Positions 26,050 to 34,534 of a DNA stretch of 64,000 nt are shown piece by piece. The notes under the pieces are model-generated. The model did no database searches, was not told where the DNA came from, and saw only the letters and a program-made list of their open reading frames with translations. Origin of the DNA: Luteolibacter sp. LG18 (GTDB taxonomy: Bacteria; Verrucomicrobiota; Verrucomicrobiia; Verrucomicrobiales; Akkermansiaceae); NCBI RefSeq assembly GCF_036322585.1, contig NZ_AP024600.1, positions 496,001 through 560,000 of the forward strand. The letters are read 5' to 3'. How positions within the stretch are numbered: the stretch's first letter is position 1; each line of letters begins with the position of its first letter. The position numbers and the translations under genes are program-made.

Positions 26050-26093
26050 AAACGCGGTGGTCGGCTTCAGGAAAGCCGCCACCGCGTTTTTTG
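26050..26093 (+). terminator. Intrinsic terminator of lysA
   Basis: A long stem with arms AAACGCGGTGG-(T)-CGGCTT and AAGCCG-CCACCGCGTTT with a single bulged base, followed by six T. It lies 17 bases after the lysA stop. Confidence 0.88.
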
Positions 26094-26110
26094 TTTCAAC
26101 GCCCCGCGCC

Positions 26111-27022
26111 ATGCCTCCCCTGTTCCAACTCCACCTGCTCGTCGTGCTGCTGGCCGCCACCGCCATCCTCGGCCGGCTGATCTCGCTGCCAGCGCCCGCA
26201 CTGGTGACATGGCGCACGCTGTTGGCGGCGATCGGAGCCGCGCTCCTCGTGAAAATGGTCCGGCGGCGTCCGCTGTTCGTGCCGCGGCGGCAACTGATGG
26301 GCCTGCTCGGCATCGGTGCGATCATCGGCCTGCACTGGACCTGCTTCTTCGGAGCCATCCAGCTTTCGAACATCTCGATCTGCCTGGCGGGCATGGCGAC
26401 GATCTCGCTGTTCACCGCCTTCACCGAGCCGCTGCTGGAGAAACGTCCGATCCGGCCGCTGGAGGTCGGACTCGGCCTGCTGATCGTCGCCGGACTGGCG
26501 ATGGTCGCGGGTTTCGAGCGCGGCCGCTGGCTGGGCCTGCTGGTCGCTCTCGGTGCCGCTTTCCTGGCCGCGATCTTCCCGGTGCTCAACCGCCGCGTGG
26601 TGAACACCAGCGACCTCGACATCCAGACCATGGTCGCGTGGGAAATGCTCGGCGCATGCGCCACCGTGCTGATCCTCCAGCCGGTCCTCACCGGCCACCT
26701 CGCCGATCCCGGCACCGCCTATCGCGGGCTCCTCGCCTTCCACGGCCTCGACTGGCTGTGGCTGCTGATCCTCGCCTGGGTGTGCACCGTGTTCGCGCAC
26801 GGTTTCCACATCCACCTGCTGCGATCGCTCAGCGCCTACACCAGCAACCTCGCGATCAACTTCGAGCCGGTCTACGGCATCCTCGCCGCCGCGCTGCTCT
26901 TCGGCGAACACAAGGACCTGCACGCCGGGTTCTACGCAGGCGCGCTCACCATCGTGATGGCGAATCTCCTCCACGCGCTGATTCCGCGGTGGCGAAAAAA
27001 GCGCGTGGACCAGGAATCGTGA
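26111..27022 (+). CDS. EamA/DMT-superfamily transporter
   Basis: A 303-residue membrane protein with ten predicted helices in two five-helix EamA repeats, typical of drug/metabolite exporters. The first repeat includes LVTWRTLLAAIGAALLVK and GIGAIIGLHWTCFFGAIQLSNISI. The second includes FEPVYGILAAALLFGEHKDL and YAGALTIVMAN. Substrate is unknown; its location after lysA could hint at amino-acid export, but a terminator separates the two. ATG 26111 was preferred over an earlier in-frame start that runs through the terminator. Confidence 0.85.
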   Translation: MPPLFQLHLLVVLLAATAILGRLISLPAPALVTWRTLLAAIGAALLVKMVRRRPLFVPRRQLMGLLGIGAIIGLHWTCFFGAIQLSNISICLAGMATISLFTAFTEPLLEKRPIRPLEVGLGLLIVAGLAMVAGFERGRWLGLLVALGAAFLAAIFPVLNRRVVNTSDLDIQTMVAWEMLGACATVLILQPVLTGHLADPGTAYRGLLAFHGLDWLWLLILAWVCTVFAHGFHIHLLRSLSAYTSNLAINFEPVYGILAAALLFGEHKDLHAGFYAGALTIVMANLLHALIPRWRKKRVDQES

Positions 27023-27031
27023 CAACTGCCC

Positions 27032-27859
27032 TCAATGGGCGGCCACGGAGTTGACCGCGCCATCCTTCTTGCTCTCCGCCACCGGCTTCACCGGGATCGG
27101 GAAGGTCGCGGACACCGGCCGGCCATCGCCGCCCTCATACACCACGACCACGTTCCGGGACACCGGATCGGCCTTCAGACCGGAGAACACGATCGGCAGG
27201 ATCTCGTTGTTCCGGCCCAGGCAATCGATCTTGTAGTTGAGGGTCGGCGCACCCTTCACCGGCGGCACCACCACCCCCGACTTGAACGCCAGCGGGCGGG
27301 CCTGGTTCGTCTGCGGAGTCAACAGCCGCACCGAGCGCTGGGTGAAGTTGATGAAGTAGAAACTGCCCGCCGGAACACTGGTTTCGGACAGATCCAGCGG
27401 ATGGAACAACGGATGGCTCCAGTCGTCCTTCGGATCGTTCCGCCACATCATCACCATCTGGTAATCGACACCCTTCACCGTGGGGATGGTCAACGTCGCC
27501 GACGGAGCCTTCTGCTCCTGCTCGGACTTCGCGGCATCCGCACCGAACAACGCGAGTCCCTCGGCCCCGAACGGCACCGGCATGGACGGAATGTTCAGCG
27601 TGAAGGGAAACGGCTCGTACTTGGTCGCGCCGTTGTTCACCACCTTCACCTGCAGGCCGGTCGGCGGCATCGTCTGGCGCTGGCTCATCTCGTATTCGAC
27701 CTCGCCGCCGGTGCCCCACTTGACGACGCTCTTCGGCAGCGAGCCCAGCGCGACGACGGTCACGCGGGCTGCGGGAGGCGGACCTCCGGCGACCGGATCG
27801 GCATGCAGGGCCACCGTGAGGAGCGCCCAGGAAACGGAATGGAGAAACGCGGTTTTCAT
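27032..27859 (-). CDS. Secreted protein of the pseudopilin couplet (copy 1)
   Basis: A 275-residue protein of unknown function. It has a signal peptide (about residues 1-20, SVSWALLTVALHADP), then an all-beta looking body with a central segment SVPAGSFYFINFTQRSVRLL and a proline-rich C-terminus. Its ATG overlaps the TGA of the giant pilin-like gene by one base (TGATG), so translation is coupled. Copies at 51332 and 56066 hold the same position after their own giant partners and share the central 'P.G...N.SP.PV' type pattern, although overall identity is low. The gene is convergent with the EamA gene. Confidence 0.75.
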   Translation of the reverse strand: MKTAFLHSVSWALLTVALHADPVAGGPPPAARVTVVALGSLPKSVVKWGTGGEVEYEMSQRQTMPPTGLQVKVVNNGATKYEPFPFTLNIPSMPVPFGAEGLALFGADAAKSEQEQKAPSATLTIPTVKGVDYQMVMMWRNDPKDDWSHPLFHPLDLSETSVPAGSFYFINFTQRSVRLLTPQTNQARPLAFKSGVVVPPVKGAPTLNYKIDCLGRNNEILPIVFSGLKADPVSRNVVVVYEGGDGRPVSATFPIPVKPVAESKKDGAVNSVAAH

Positions 27860-30800
27860 CAGACTTCGGATGCTTTGAGCCAACGGAAGGAAACGATTTG
27901 GTAACGACGGCCGAACTGCTTGTTCAAAGCAGACAGCTTGCCATTCTCGCTAAGGAACGGGCTGTTCACCGTGGACGATGCGGGGATCAACGCGCGGGTG
28001 GCGGATTCGTTCGCGGGATCGACGTAGTCGGGCGTGCGCTGCACCACGGCCTCGCACCAGGTGCTGGCCACCACCTTGCCTTCACCATCGCGGGCATCGC
28101 CGTAGGCACGGACGAGGAAGGTATCGCCGCGGGCGGTGAGCGTGGGCGCGAGCGAGGACAGCAGGTCGCCCTGCGTCAGGTAACCCGGCAGACCGATGGT
28201 CTTGTAGTCCGGCTGGGAACCGTAAGGCACGTAGCCCTTCGCGAGATCGTCCGAAGTCACGACCTGCTCGCAGCCGGCCAGACGCCCCTTGAGCGTCCCG
28301 CCGCTACCAGGCGTTTCCAGGCTCTTGTTCAGTCCCGCACGGCGGATGGCGGCATCGAGCGCGCCGTAGCGGCCGGTGGCTTCCAAGGTGGCCCTCTCCG
28401 GGTCTTCGGTGAGCGACGAGCTCGCGGATGACGGTGCATCGACCAAGCGGCGGTTCACGAAGTCCGAAAGAGAGACGAACGGCCCGCGGAGCTTCACCTC
28501 GGTCACGATCGCCGCGGCCAGTTTCCGGATCTCGTCATCGCTGAGGCCACGGGAACTGCTCCATGCCGCCGGATCGATCCAACTGGAAGGCGCGCCGCTG
28601 AAGGCAGGAGCCGTCTGGAACCGGGAGTATGGGGAGTCTGTGCCACCCGAGCCCTGGAGCGTGTTCCGCTTCAGGCCGCGCAGCGCGCTGAGGTGAGCCA
28701 CCCAGGCATCCTCGGAGGTCGAGTTCACGTTGAACGCGCCATAGTTGCCGAGCAACGCCGCGGACTTGTTGAAGGCGGTTTCCAAATTGCCGAGCTGCGC
28801 GCGGGATTCGCTCACGGAATTGCTGAACACCGGACGCAGGCGGCCGTTCGGCAGCGCCGTCTGGAGATTCCAGGTCGAACCCGAGGAGCCGTAGGGAATG
28901 GTGGAGAGGTAGTAGTTGTCGAACAGCCGCTGGTTCACCTCGAAGGGCATGTCATACAGCAGGATGCCATCCTTCTGGGTCTTGTCCCGCTGGATCAGGC
29001 CCGCGTGCCCGGTCGTCCAGCGGCCCGCCTGCGAGATGTCATCCTGGGTCGACACCGTCGCGCTGCCGGCGCGGCCAGGTCGCACGACAGTGGCACCGCG
29101 CTCGCTGAGGGTGCTCTGGAACGACCATCCGACCACATTGCCCGGCTGGTAGTTCTGATAGGAAAGCTCGGCATTCTGGAACTGCGCGAGAGACGCAACC
29201 GGCGTGTCCTGGCGCGGGATCTCGTAGAAGACGAAGGACTGCACGCCGCCCAAATCCTGCGCGGTGCCGAACGGCGGCATGGTGAACTGGCCGTTGTCGT
29301 TCGGCACGGCCTGCACGCGCGGGTCGTCGTTGGAGATGTGGTTGCGGACGTTGATGTAGTTGCCACCCGGGTTCCATTCCCACGCCTTGCCGACATCGCT
29401 GTTGTAATTCACGTTCGGCCCCAGCCAGGCGGTATGGACATGGCCGCCGCGCAGGTTGTACTGCGCCCACGCCGAGACGAACGGAGTCGCCCCCATCACC
29501 AGCGCGCCATCGTTGGTGCGCACGGACCACTCGTTCGACTCATCGAAGTAACGCACGCGGACGCCCACGCGCCAGGTGCTCTGCTGGTGGCGCTTTGTCC
29601 GCAACCCGTATTCCTCGAAGATCTGGCCCTCGCTGTTGGTGCCATCCTTCAGACCCTCGTAGGTCAGGTAACTGGTGCCCTGCGCGTTCGGCACGACGTA
29701 CTGGAGGGACTGGTAGTTGACCACGTCCTTGATGGTGACAGCCTTCGCGCCCCGGGGCAGCGGCTTGAACTGGTAGAACATGCCGACATCGTTCGTGTAG
29801 CTCCACCGGTAGACCGTGTTGTCCCCGGTCTTCGGCACGCCCGCGAAGCGCGAGGTGATTGGCGCGTCGGCGTAGAAGTTCTCCTGCCCGACCGGCTGGC
29901 GGCAGGTCAGGACGTTCATTTCCAGATTGCGCGGATCGTATTTTGCCGCGGTGCCGTTCAGGAGCCCGCCCGCGCCTTTCGAGGAATCCGGCGTGAACAC
30001 CAGCGCCTGGCCCGGTGGGATCACCGCGGGCTCGGTGGAGAAGACCAGGCAGTTGTTGGTGTAGTTCTCGTCCTGCTCCAACATGGAAAGCAGATACGGA
30101 TAGGCGTAGTGGGAGGAAGAATTCGTGGCGTAGTACGAGGAGGTCAGCGAAGTGCCACGCATGGTGAAGGAAACGCGCGGATCATAGCGCATGACCGCCA
30201 GGTAGGCCGGAGCGTTGATCGCCACGTTGTAGGGATTCCAGAGCACCACCCGCGGATAGAGATGCAGGCGCAGGCCGTCCTTGTCCGCGGCGCGACCGGT
30301 CTGCGGCGTGCTGAACGGGCTGAAGTCGAAACCCACGGTGAACTCCGTCATCACCGGATGGATGGCCTGGGCGGCGATGCGGGTGATATCCGGCCCCTTG
30401 TAGGGGTGCGTGGTGGTAAAAGGCGGCAGGGTGGCGGCGATCTGCGCGTTCGCGCCGGAGCCGTTCACGGTCTTCGCGAGATCCGCCCAGGCCTTGAGCG
30501 CCCCGAAGCGCGGGGCCGTCTCGGTGTGGCGCTCTCCATACACGAGCGGAGTGCCGATCGACAGCCCGGGGGTGCCGATGGAACCATCCGCATTGAAGCC
30601 GCTGGACGACGCGCTCAGGGACGTGCTGTCGGTGATGGTTTCCGAGCGGGCCAGGAACGCCGAGAGGTCCTGCTGGTATCCACCGGTCTGGGGATTCGTC
30701 AGCAAACCCACGCTCGTGGCCGTGAGGTCGTGGGCGTGCTGCTTGACCATCTCCGGCAAATTGCCCGAACCGCCCGAGAGCGGCAGCAGCGCGCTGGTGT

Positions 30801-31686
30801 TGAGCGTGCCGACCTTCGACACCGGGGAGCCCTGCTTGCGAGCAAGCGCGCCGTGGCCTTGGAAAGCCGCGTCCACCAGATCCGCCTGCGAGGTCTGCGC
30901 GACCGCCAGCGAATTCTGCGAGCCTTCGATCTGGGTGCCATCGACCGCGATGTTCGCCTTCTCACTCTCGTCACTGACCCAATAGGCATAGGCACCGTCC
31001 TGGTTCAGAGCATCCTTCACCCGGACCAGGGGCGCGGACACCGCTTTCTTTTTCAAAACCGGATCCGACGAGCGAGCCCACTCCGCGCCGAACAGCACTT
31101 TGCTTGTCTCCTCGCTGGCGCTGAAGGTCCGCGGATCGGGCGTGGTCCCCGCGGGGCTCGACACCAGCCAGCCAAGCTGGCCCTTCCCGGAGAAATCATT
31201 GCGGGTCGCATCGAAGGTCCCGTCGCCGGAAGCCGGCGTGGAGGCATTCCGCACGTCCATCAGGTAGTTTTCCTTGTCCGCGCCCGAGCCGAACCGGCCG
31301 ACGAGGAAGCCGGTGTTGGTTCCGGCACTCACCGTGGTGGGCCACACTCCCACCCAGTGGGGCTGGACCACGTCCTGGCTCTTGGCCGCGGAGCCCGCCT
31401 TGGCATCCAGCTCCAACTGGGCGGCGGACGCAGTCGCCCGGGTATCCTGGCCCGCCAAGGTCTGCAACTGGCCGATCGCCAGAGCCAGAGCCATCCGGGC
31501 ATTCGCCCGGGCGGTCGCTTGCGCCGCCCCCTTGGTGGACGTCCTCAGGGAAATCGAGGATAACGATAGCAACCCCAACGCGAGGATGCTGAGAAGGATC
31601 ATCATCAGCAGCGTGATGACGAGGCTGAAGCCCCGCTCATCCACAGCTCTGGATTTAATTGGGAATTTCTGGAGTCTCGGTCTCAT
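27859..31686 (-). CDS. Giant pilin-like protein, Verru_Chthon cassette A / GspK-PilX-like (copy 1)
   Basis: A 1275-residue protein starting with a type IV prepilin-like leader: basic residues, then RG^F (Gly19-Phe20) and a 25-residue hydrophobic helix SLVITLLMMILLSILALGLLS. Residue +5 is not Glu, as in GspK/PilX minor pilins. The helix runs into TARANARMALALAIGQLQ, a segment conserved in all three copies of this window. A very long beta-rich central region follows. The C-terminal third carries LSDDEIRKLAAAIVTEVK, GPFVSLSDFVNRR, TARGDTFLVRAYGDARD, STWCEAVVQRTPDYVD and the end FRWLKASEV. It resembles the large protein I know as Verru_Chthon cassette A; the TIGR02600 assignment is from memory. 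It probably sits in a pseudopilus or is exported by the adjacent Gsp system. Confidence 0.75.
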   Translation of the reverse strand: MRPRLQKFPIKSRAVDERGFSLVITLLMMILLSILALGLLSLSSISLRTSTKGAAQATARANARMALALAIGQLQTLAGQDTRATASAAQLELDAKAGSAAKSQDVVQPHWVGVWPTTVSAGTNTGFLVGRFGSGADKENYLMDVRNASTPASGDGTFDATRNDFSGKGQLGWLVSSPAGTTPDPRTFSASEETSKVLFGAEWARSSDPVLKKKAVSAPLVRVKDALNQDGAYAYWVSDESEKANIAVDGTQIEGSQNSLAVAQTSQADLVDAAFQGHGALARKQGSPVSKVGTLNTSALLPLSGGSGNLPEMVKQHAHDLTATSVGLLTNPQTGGYQQDLSAFLARSETITDSTSLSASSSGFNADGSIGTPGLSIGTPLVYGERHTETAPRFGALKAWADLAKTVNGSGANAQIAATLPPFTTTHPYKGPDITRIAAQAIHPVMTEFTVGFDFSPFSTPQTGRAADKDGLRLHLYPRVVLWNPYNVAINAPAYLAVMRYDPRVSFTMRGTSLTSSYYATNSSSHYAYPYLLSMLEQDENYTNNCLVFSTEPAVIPPGQALVFTPDSSKGAGGLLNGTAAKYDPRNLEMNVLTCRQPVGQENFYADAPITSRFAGVPKTGDNTVYRWSYTNDVGMFYQFKPLPRGAKAVTIKDVVNYQSLQYVVPNAQGTSYLTYEGLKDGTNSEGQIFEEYGLRTKRHQQSTWRVGVRVRYFDESNEWSVRTNDGALVMGATPFVSAWAQYNLRGGHVHTAWLGPNVNYNSDVGKAWEWNPGGNYINVRNHISNDDPRVQAVPNDNGQFTMPPFGTAQDLGGVQSFVFYEIPRQDTPVASLAQFQNAELSYQNYQPGNVVGWSFQSTLSERGATVVRPGRAGSATVSTQDDISQAGRWTTGHAGLIQRDKTQKDGILLYDMPFEVNQRLFDNYYLSTIPYGSSGSTWNLQTALPNGRLRPVFSNSVSESRAQLGNLETAFNKSAALLGNYGAFNVNSTSEDAWVAHLSALRGLKRNTLQGSGGTDSPYSRFQTAPAFSGAPSSWIDPAAWSSSRGLSDDEIRKLAAAIVTEVKLRGPFVSLSDFVNRRLVDAPSSASSSLTEDPERATLEATGRYGALDAAIRRAGLNKSLETPGSGGTLKGRLAGCEQVVTSDDLAKGYVPYGSQPDYKTIGLPGYLTQGDLLSSLAPTLTARGDTFLVRAYGDARDGEGKVVASTWCEAVVQRTPDYVDPANESATRALIPASSTVNSPFLSENGKLSALNKQFGRRYQIVSFRWLKASEV

Positions 31687-31811
31687 GCAATAAGGAATTG
31701 CAAGAAACTTCGCCCCAATATCGTACGAAGTAAATACGACGGCCTCCGGGAAATCTGCCGAAGTGGCGTCGGCAGAACTACCGACGCCTTTCACCCAAAC
31801 CCATCCGAGCC

Positions 31812-32510
31812 TTAGCGGCAGCGGCGGCCCTGCTCTTCCAGGAAGATCTCCGCCAGCTTGAAGCTACGGCGGCTGATCTCGCGGGCATCCTGATCTCCGA
31901 TCAGAGCGAGCCCTTCTTCACCCACCTCATTGAGGAAGATCCGCCAAGCCTTCTTGGCCAGGTCGTCCGGATCGACCTGAATCCGCGGTCCCTGCTGGTG
32001 CTGGGGCTGCTGCTGGCCTTGTTGCGGCTGCTGGGCCTGCGGACGGGCCTGCCCCTCGGCCGGAGCCGCCTGCTGCGGACGCGGCTGCTGGCCTTCAATC
32101 GGCGGGTGACCGCCTTGCTGGGGTGGCTGGCCGCCTTGGCCGCCCTTCTTCTTGCGGCGGCGCTTGCGCTTGCCGGACGACGAACCCTCGGTGCCACCTT
32201 GGATCGTCTCGGGCTCCGGCCAACCGGAGTGGGCGGCCGGGCGCTCGTGCGCGGAAATATCATCGAGCCGCGGATCCCGCGGAATCGGCGTGTGCTCCAC
32301 CTTCACCAATGGCGCTTCGACCGGTGCCGGAGCAGGCTCGGAACGCGGAGCCTCCACCACGGCGGGAGCCTCCGGGGCGCTTTCCGCCTGTTCGGATGCG
32401 CCCTTGGCAGCCGCCTTCTTGGCGGTCTTGCGGGGACGGGGAGTGGAAACCCGGCGGGATTTCTTCGGCGCTTCGGAAGCGGAATCGGAGGACAAAGGCT
32501 CTTCGCTCAT
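31812..32510 (-). CDS. Disordered basic/Gln-Pro-rich protein with a small conserved C-terminal domain
   Basis: A 232-residue protein, not recognised. Residues 1-100 are Ser/Pro/Ala/Lys-rich; a cluster SSSGKRKRRRKKKGG lies near residue 112, followed by about 60 residues dominated by Gln, Pro and Gly. Only the last 55 residues look folded: DPDDLAKKAWRIFLNEVGEEG, then IGDQDAREISRRSFKLAEIFLEEQGRR. It has no signal peptide or membrane segment. The basic cluster suggests nucleic-acid or acidic-surface binding. It lies between gspG and the giant pilin-like gene, so it is probably co-transcribed with the secretion core. Confidence 0.65.
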   Translation of the reverse strand: MSEEPLSSDSASEAPKKSRRVSTPRPRKTAKKAAAKGASEQAESAPEAPAVVEAPRSEPAPAPVEAPLVKVEHTPIPRDPRLDDISAHERPAAHSGWPEPETIQGGTEGSSSGKRKRRRKKKGGQGGQPPQQGGHPPIEGQQPRPQQAAPAEGQARPQAQQPQQGQQQPQHQQGPRIQVDPDDLAKKAWRIFLNEVGEEGLALIGDQDAREISRRSFKLAEIFLEEQGRRCR

Positions 32511-32580
32511 GGACTGGAAACAAGAAGCCCGCCGGAACGGCGGGCGTCGAGTGGAAACGGTGGTTCCGCAGGGCGGAAAC

Positions 32581-33096
32581 TCAGTTGTTGCGGATGTCGT
32601 CCAAGCTGTCCTTCGCCTTCAGGTCATCCTCCTTGGTCTTGCCATCCTTGCCCATCGACCAGACATCGAAGTCCGGGTTCAGGGCCGCCTTGCCGGAACG
32701 GAAACGGTACTCATTGCCATACGGGTCGGTGATGGTGGCGGAGTCACCCGTGCCGGTGATCCAGTTCTGGCGGGAGGACTCCTCCAGCTCGGGGAGGTAG
32801 ATCTTCTTCTTCTCGTCGTTCTTGCCGTCGAGGTAGAGGAGCTGGCGCAGATTCTTCGTCTCGCCTTCGCCGCTGGCGTTGGTCGAGGCCGGGAAGCTGC
32901 CGTTGTCCGCCTTGTATTCCTCGATCGCCTTGGAGAGCAGGGCGACCTGGATACGGGCTTTCTCACGGTCCTGCTTGTCCTTCGCGAACTTCATGCCACC
33001 GACGACGAGTGCCGCCAGGATGACGATGATCGAAATCACGGCCAGCATTTCGACGAGGGTGAAGCCCCTGCGTCCTGCGGGTTTGGAATATTTCAT
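32581..33096 (-). CDS. gspG: Type II secretion/type IV pilus major pseudopilin (GspG-like)
   Basis: A 171-residue prepilin with leader MKYSKPAGRRG, cleavage Gly11^Phe12 and mature N-terminus FTLVEMLAVISIIVILAALVVGG. It has the canonical Glu at +5 (Glu16 of the precursor), which prepilin peptidase processing and helix assembly need. The C-terminal domain follows the GspG pattern: LSKAIEEYKADNGSFP, then NWITGTGDSATITDPYGNEYRFR and DFDVWSMGKDGK (calcium-site-like). It would form the pseudopilus driven by the two ATPases and GspF encoded just upstream. No prepilin peptidase is in the window. Confidence 0.92.
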   Translation of the reverse strand: MKYSKPAGRRGFTLVEMLAVISIIVILAALVVGGMKFAKDKQDREKARIQVALLSKAIEEYKADNGSFPASTNASGEGETKNLRQLLYLDGKNDEKKKIYLPELEESSRQNWITGTGDSATITDPYGNEYRFRSGKAALNPDFDVWSMGKDGKTKEDDLKAKDSLDDIRNN

Positions 33097-33126
33097 ACTG
33101 ATTCAGGTTTTACCGCGGGCGCCGTC

Positions 33127-34419
33127 TCAGGACTGCTGGCCCATGGTGGAGATAATCTTGATCAGCGGTAGGAACAATGCAAATACAACCGCACCCACAA
33201 CCAGCGCGAGAATCACGATCATGATCGGCTCGAGAATCGAGGTCAGGGCGGTCACGGCGTTGTCGACTTCGTCGTCATACACTTCCGCCACCTTCAGGAG
33301 CATCTCGGGGAGCTGACCGGTTTCTTCACCGACGTCCACCATCGAGATCACCATCGCCGGGAAGACGCTGGAGGCGGAGAGCGGGGTCACGATCGATTCA
33401 CCTTCCTTCACCGCCTCGTAAACCTTCTCGATCGCCTGGGACACGACGACGTTGCCGGCCGTGTCACGGGTGATGTTGAGGGCCTGGAGGATCGGCACAC
33501 CGGAGGTCACCAGGGTGCCGAGGGTGCGGGAGAAGCGGGCGATGGCGCTCTTGCGCTGGATGTCACCGAAGATCGGCGCCTTGAGCTTGAGGTTATCGAT
33601 GATGTTGCGGCCGTTCTTGGTGCGGCCCCACATGTTGAAGCCCACGGCGATGGCACCGAAGACGAGGAAGATGAAGACGGCGTTCGGCAGCAGGAACGGA
33701 CGCGCCAGCATGAACTCGGAGAAACCGAAGACGACCTTCGAGATGGTCGGCAGCTCGGCGTCGCCGACTTCCGCGAACATCTCCTTGAACTTCGGCACGA
33801 TGAACAACATCAGGAAGACAAGGATCGCCACCGCGATGAACATGACGATCACCGGGTACACCATGGCCGAGACGATCTTGTTCTTCAGCTTGTGGGCCTT
33901 TTCCTGGTACTCGGCCAGACGCTGGAGAACGATTTCCAGCACACCGCCGAGCTCACCGGCCTTCACCATGTTCACGTAGAGCTTGTTGAAGATCTTCGGG
34001 TGCTGGGCGAGCGACTCGGAGAAGGTGGAACCACCCTGCACCGAATCCGCCAGCGCGTTGACCGTGGCCTTCAGGACCGGATTCGGCTCCTGCTTCGCCA
34101 GCACGGTGAGGCCGCGCAGCAGCGGCAGACCCGCGTCGATCAGGGTCGCGAGCTGGCGGGTGAAAATCATCAGCACCTTCGGCTTGATGCGGCCACCGAC
34201 CTTGCCCTTGGCGGCTTTGGGAGTGGCCTTGCCCTTGGCTTTCGGGGCGGCCTTGCCCTTGGTCTGGGCGATCTTGCCCTTGCCTTCTTCCACCACCTGG
34301 GTGGGGTACAGACCCTGCCCGCGCAGGATGGAGATGGCTTCGGCATCGTTCGACGCCTGGATCACGCCGATGGTTTCTTCGCCTTTGGCATCAAGGGCTT
34401 TGTATTGGAAGTTGGCCAT
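33127..34419 (-). CDS. gspF: Type II secretion/type IV pilus inner-membrane platform protein (GspF/PilC-like)
   Basis: A 430-residue platform protein. It has a short N-terminal domain (FQYKALDAKGEETIGVI), then an unusual Lys/Gly/Ala/Pro-rich linker at about 48-78 (repeats of KGK and APKAKGKATPKAAKGK). Two T2SSF domains follow, each ending in membrane helices: FTRQLATLIDAGLPLLRGL with VMFIAVAILVFLMLFIVPKF, and FSRTLGTLVTSGVPILQAL with EPIMIVILALVVGAVVFALFLPL. It organises the pseudopilus at the inner membrane and contacts the ATPase. It is in one run with gspE, gspE and gspG. Confidence 0.94.
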   Translation of the reverse strand: MANFQYKALDAKGEETIGVIQASNDAEAISILRGQGLYPTQVVEEGKGKIAQTKGKAAPKAKGKATPKAAKGKVGGRIKPKVLMIFTRQLATLIDAGLPLLRGLTVLAKQEPNPVLKATVNALADSVQGGSTFSESLAQHPKIFNKLYVNMVKAGELGGVLEIVLQRLAEYQEKAHKLKNKIVSAMVYPVIVMFIAVAILVFLMLFIVPKFKEMFAEVGDAELPTISKVVFGFSEFMLARPFLLPNAVFIFLVFGAIAVGFNMWGRTKNGRNIIDNLKLKAPIFGDIQRKSAIARFSRTLGTLVTSGVPILQALNITRDTAGNVVVSQAIEKVYEAVKEGESIVTPLSASSVFPAMVISMVDVGEETGQLPEMLLKVAEVYDDEVDNAVTALTSILEPIMIVILALVVGAVVFALFLPLIKIISTMGQQS

Positions 34420-34534
34420 GGAACGGTGGGATTTTTAGAAAACGGAAATAGGAAAGGTCTTAGTCTATGGAACCGAAACGGGGGGCTGGCGACTCGAAAA
34501 TGCCGCCAGCCTTGAATCCGTGGATCGGTGTATA

